A DNA stretch of 7,763 nucleotides, taken from assembly GCA_020445005.1 (NCBI GenBank), contig JAGRHM010000329.1, forward strand, positions 1 through 7,763, in the 5' to 3' direction. Positions 5,333-7,763 of this stretch are shown here, one piece after another. The DNA is from Candidatus Competibacteraceae bacterium. GTDB lineage: Bacteria; Pseudomonadota; Gammaproteobacteria; Competibacterales; Competibacteraceae. Under the pieces are notes generated by a model that had not been told where the DNA came from, made no database searches, and worked only from the letters and a program-made list of their open reading frames with translations. Every line of letters starts with the position of its first letter. The first letter of the stretch is position 1. The translations under genes and the position numbers were made by a program.

Positions 5333-6844
5333 TTATACGTTTTCTAACGAAAATCCACTGACTTTTCGATGAATCGCGCCATCTGCATCCCGCACCAGGC
5401 GGTCCACGACCTCGCCGGCATCGTCAATCAGTTCTACATGCAGAGGCATCTGTCCGAGAGCGTGCGTGGCGCAGGACAAACAGGGGTCGTAGGCCCGCAC
5501 TGCGACCTCAATTTGATTCAATAACGGTTCGGTCAGCTCCTTGCCATCCAGATAATTCTCGGCCACCTGGCGAATCGACTCGTTCATCGCCTGATTATTG
5601 TTGGTCGTAGATACGATCAGGTTGGCCTTCTCGATCAGCCCATCCTCGTTGATCCGGTAATGGTGGAACAGTGTGCCGCGCGGCGCTTCGATGACGCCGA
5701 CGCCTTCTCGGGCCATCTCGCCACGAACAACGAGTTCATCACCGAAAATATCCGGGTCGAGCAGCAATTCACGAATGGCCTCAGTCGCATACAGCAATTC
5801 AATCATGCGCGCCCAGTGGTAAGCCAGCGTAGCATAGATCGGTTGACCGTTGTTCAACGCCATGAACTCGCGGCGCTCTTCTTCGGCCACCGGCGTAGGG
5901 ATAAAATCGCAATTGTTAATGCGCGCCAGCGGCCCGACCCGATACCAGCCCTTTTCGGGTCCCAGGGAATTGATGAACGGGAACTTCATGTAGCTCCAGG
6001 ATTTGACCTGTTCGCGAATGACCTGGGAATAACGCCGGTAGTCCAGGTGATCGAACAACAGATTGCCTTGATCATCCTTGGCTCGCAGCCCGCCGTGATA
6101 AAGGTCCAGTGCGCCATCAGCGCGAACCAAGCTCATATAGTTCGAGTGAATGGCGGCGAAGCGAGTGAAATAACCCGGATTTGTTGCATGGGCGTTTTTC
6201 ATCAGTTTGAGGATATTACGTCCCCACTGGGTCATTAGCTCCAGATCCTTGAGCAAATAGTTGCGCTCCTGCAAGGTCAGCGCTTTGTTGACCCCGCCCG
6301 GCACGGTTCCCGTGCCATGCACCCGTTTGCCGGCGGTGATGCGGATCACTTCCTGGCCATACTTGCGCAACTGCACGCCTTGGCGGGCGACATCAGGGTA
6401 GTCAGCCATTACCCCGCCGATGTTGCGCTGAGCGACGGGATTGTCGAAATCGAATAGAAAATCCGGCGAGGCGAGATGGAAGAAATGCACGGCGTGGGAT
6501 TGCAGCGTCTGGCCATAGTGCATCAACCGGCGAATTTTTTCAGCGGTCGGCGGAATTTGATGTGCGCCAACCAGTTGATCGACGGCTTTGGCAGCCGCTA
6601 GGTTGTGGCTGACCGGGCAAATTCCGCACAAGCGTTGCACCGCAACCGGCACTTCCCAGTAAGGCCGGCCCTGGATAAATTTTTCAAAGCCACGGAACTC
6701 GACAATATGCAAGCGCGCTTGACGGATGTGGTGATCGCGATCCGCCAGCAGCGTCACCTTGCCGTGTCCTTCAACCCGGCTCAGTGGATCAATAGCGACT
6801 CGGCAGAGTCGTTCGGGGTGGGCAGCCGTTTCTAATGCGCTCAT
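5333..6844 (-). CDS. hoxH: NAD-reducing [NiFe] hydrogenase large subunit HoxH
   Basis: Encodes 503 residues from the ATG at 6844, preceded by GAGGG at 6-nt spacing; an in-frame start at 6892 would run into hoxY. HoxH carries the Ni-Fe(CN)2CO centre that splits or forms H2 in the soluble bidirectional hydrogenase (group 3d). The N-terminal ligand motif is RLCGICPVSH (71-80, Cys73 and Cys76) and the C-terminal one is DPCLSCATH (453-461, Cys455 and Cys458). Other HoxH landmarks are DPLSRVEGHGKV, VEFRGFEKFIQGRPYWE and GVGVIEAPRGTLFHHYR. A protease (HoxW) normally cuts after the His of the DPCxxCxxH motif once Ni is inserted. Here that would release 42 residues, longer than the roughly 24 known for Ralstonia HoxH. 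No hoxW follows. It starts 13 bp after hoxY. Confidence 0.97.
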   Translation of the reverse strand: MSALETAAHPERLCRVAIDPLSRVEGHGKVTLLADRDHHIRQARLHIVEFRGFEKFIQGRPYWEVPVAVQRLCGICPVSHNLAAAKAVDQLVGAHQIPPTAEKIRRLMHYGQTLQSHAVHFFHLASPDFLFDFDNPVAQRNIGGVMADYPDVARQGVQLRKYGQEVIRITAGKRVHGTGTVPGGVNKALTLQERNYLLKDLELMTQWGRNILKLMKNAHATNPGYFTRFAAIHSNYMSLVRADGALDLYHGGLRAKDDQGNLLFDHLDYRRYSQVIREQVKSWSYMKFPFINSLGPEKGWYRVGPLARINNCDFIPTPVAEEERREFMALNNGQPIYATLAYHWARMIELLYATEAIRELLLDPDIFGDELVVRGEMAREGVGVIEAPRGTLFHHYRINEDGLIEKANLIVSTTNNNQAMNESIRQVAENYLDGKELTEPLLNQIEVAVRAYDPCLSCATHALGQMPLHVELIDDAGEVVDRLVRDADGAIHRKVSGFSLENV

Positions 6845-6857
6845 GATATGCCCTCGT

Positions 6858-7400
6858 TTAATCGTAATGAACCTGTCTATAGGACAACGCAATCGGCTGT
6901 CCCGACAATAACTCGTTAATGAAGGTCCAGATGGTGTCCGCCGACGGTGGGCAACCGGGCAGAGAGTAGTCGATCTTCACCACCTCATGGATCGGATGCA
7001 CCTTGTTCAGCAACAGCGGAATTTCCGGATCGCTGGGAATCTGCGCATTGACTAGACCAATCCCGCGCACGTAGGACTCTTCCAGGCATTCCTTGAGATC
7101 GTATTGATTGCGCATGGCCGGAACGCCGCCATTCAGCGCGCAGGCGCCGATCGCTACCAGAACCTTGCAACGCGAACGAAACTCGATAAGAGTATGAACA
7201 TTTTCCGCGTTGCACACCCCGCCCTCAATCAAGCCAACATCGCAATCCCCCAATTCCTTGATATCGGTCAGAGGACTGCGATCTAACTCCACGCGCTCGG
7301 CCAGATCAAACAGCCGCTCGTCCAGATCGAGCAACGACATGTGGCAGCCAAAACATCCGGCCAGCGAACAGGTCGCAATTTTCAGTTTGGCTTCAATCAT
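6858..7400 (-). CDS. hoxY: NAD-reducing [NiFe] hydrogenase small subunit HoxY
   Basis: Encodes 180 residues from the ATG at 7400, which has GGGAGGG about 7 nt upstream; the frame is open further but would intrude into hoxU. HoxY pairs with HoxH and binds the single [4Fe-4S] cluster proximal to the NiFe site. The four expected Cys are seen: Cys16 and Cys19 in CSLAGCFGC, Cys87 in AIGACALNGG and Cys150 in LPGCPPS. There is no twin-arginine signal and no extra cluster domain, as expected for a cytoplasmic group 3 enzyme. The first 8 bp overlap the 3' end of hoxU, pointing to translational coupling. Confidence 0.96.
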   Translation of the reverse strand: MIEAKLKIATCSLAGCFGCHMSLLDLDERLFDLAERVELDRSPLTDIKELGDCDVGLIEGGVCNAENVHTLIEFRSRCKVLVAIGACALNGGVPAMRNQYDLKECLEESYVRGIGLVNAQIPSDPEIPLLLNKVHPIHEVVKIDYSLPGCPPSADTIWTFINELLSGQPIALSYRQVHYD

Positions 7401-7763
7401 GGCGGCGCCCTCCCAAACTTTCCGACAATTGCGCCACATCGCCGACGACATTGATCGGCTTGCGATCATAAAGCCGTTGCCCAATCGGAATGTTATAACC
7501 CTGATGCTTGGTCAGAATCGAGCCGGTGGGACAGACTTGAGCCGCTTTGTCGTGAATGCTGAAATTCGTTGCGCCCAATTGTCCGGACGGAGTGTTGACC
7601 ACCAGGTGAGCCTGGATGCCGCGCCCTTCGACCGCGAAGATGTTCTTACCATCCACATCCCGGCTGGCCCGGACGCAGAGTTCACAGAGAATGCAGCGGT
7701 TAAAGTCGATCACCGCCTCGGGATGGGAGGCATCCACGGGCCGACGCGGGTAGAAATGCTTGA
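7393..7763 (-). CDS. hoxU: NAD-reducing hydrogenase diaphorase small subunit HoxU, 5'-truncated by window
   Basis: The C-terminal 122 residues are present; the frame is open to the window edge (KHFYPRRPVDASHPEAV at the start). The GTG at 7735-7737 is an internal Val, not a start. HoxU is a NuoG-like iron-sulfur protein carrying electrons between HoxYH and the NAD/FMN subunit HoxF. Visible ligands are Cys23, Cys26 and Cys29 in RCILCELC and Cys77 in QVCPTGSIL, the pattern of a NuoG-type [4Fe-4S] site. The tail GYNIPIGQRLYDRKPINVVG is typical of HoxU. The missing N-terminal part should hold the [2Fe-2S] domain. Expected upstream neighbour: hoxF. Confidence 0.92.
   Translation of the reverse strand, partial: KHFYPRRPVDASHPEAVIDFNRCILCELCVRASRDVDGKNIFAVEGRGIQAHLVVNTPSGQLGATNFSIHDKAAQVCPTGSILTKHQGYNIPIGQRLYDRKPINVVGDVAQLSESLGGRRHD

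Noticed and set aside
5660..6238. 192-codon plus-strand ORF inside hoxH
   Set aside because: Antisense to conserved hoxH sequence with no family features.
6845..6892. Upstream in-frame start for hoxH
   Set aside because: It would overlap hoxY; the ATG at 6844 has a good SD in the 13-bp gap and fits the family.
7401..7484. Upstream in-frame starts for hoxY
   Set aside because: These extend into hoxU and add sequence with no counterpart in HoxY; the ATG at 7400 has a strong SD.

Overview
The window reads like chromosome of a free-living, probably flagellated gammaproteobacterium. The chromosomal genes (scpB, an RluB-type pseudouridine synthase, a YciK-type reductase, DUF4124 proteins) are of gammaproteobacterial style. 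The hydrogenase subunits resemble the HoxUYH sets of purple sulfur bacteria and related lineages. A sigma-28-like promoter suggests motility. I cannot name the genus from sequence alone.

Layout. Positions 1-83 hold no gene: there is a REP-like CCCGGAT/ATCCGGG hairpin and an A+T-rich palindrome. On the minus strand, 84-1202 encodes a 372-aa protein of unknown function with EF-hand-like calcium loops, preceded by a good RBS and a near-consensus FliA (sigma-28) promoter at 1277-1303. Divergent from it on the plus strand, 1402-1812 encodes a small exported protein with two DUF4124 repeats. Convergent with that is an unrecognised 59-aa ORF on the minus strand (1835-2014) with a strong RBS, a promoter close to sigma-70 consensus and a leader hairpin. 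A plus-strand pair follows: a squalene/phytoene-synthase-family protein whose two Asp-rich catalytic motifs are both lost (2144-3010), and a YciK-like short-chain dehydrogenase/reductase (3051-3794). The 3' end of the latter overlaps the convergent rluB by 32 bp.

The rest, 3763-7763, is all minus strand. Reading in the direction of transcription it runs hoxU (5' part outside the window), hoxY, hoxH, a short gap with a perfect 9-bp inverted repeat, then scpB and rluB. HoxU and HoxY overlap by 8 bp and HoxY-HoxH are 13 bp apart, so this is a tight operon for the cytoplasmic bidirectional NAD-reducing [NiFe] hydrogenase (group 3d): HoxH holds the NiFe site, HoxY the proximal FeS cluster, and HoxU relays electrons to the diaphorase HoxF, which should lie upstream. 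ScpB (SMC condensin subunit) and RluB (23S rRNA pseudouridine synthase) overlap by 8 bp. Their usual upstream partner scpA is not here; hoxH takes its place.

Most of the window is well-understood core metabolism. The parts least explained by known biology are the catalytically degenerate prenyl-synthase homologue, the 59-aa gene with its complete expression signals, and the EF-hand protein apparently tied to the flagellar regulon. I see no CRISPR array, insertion sequence, tRNA or rRNA.
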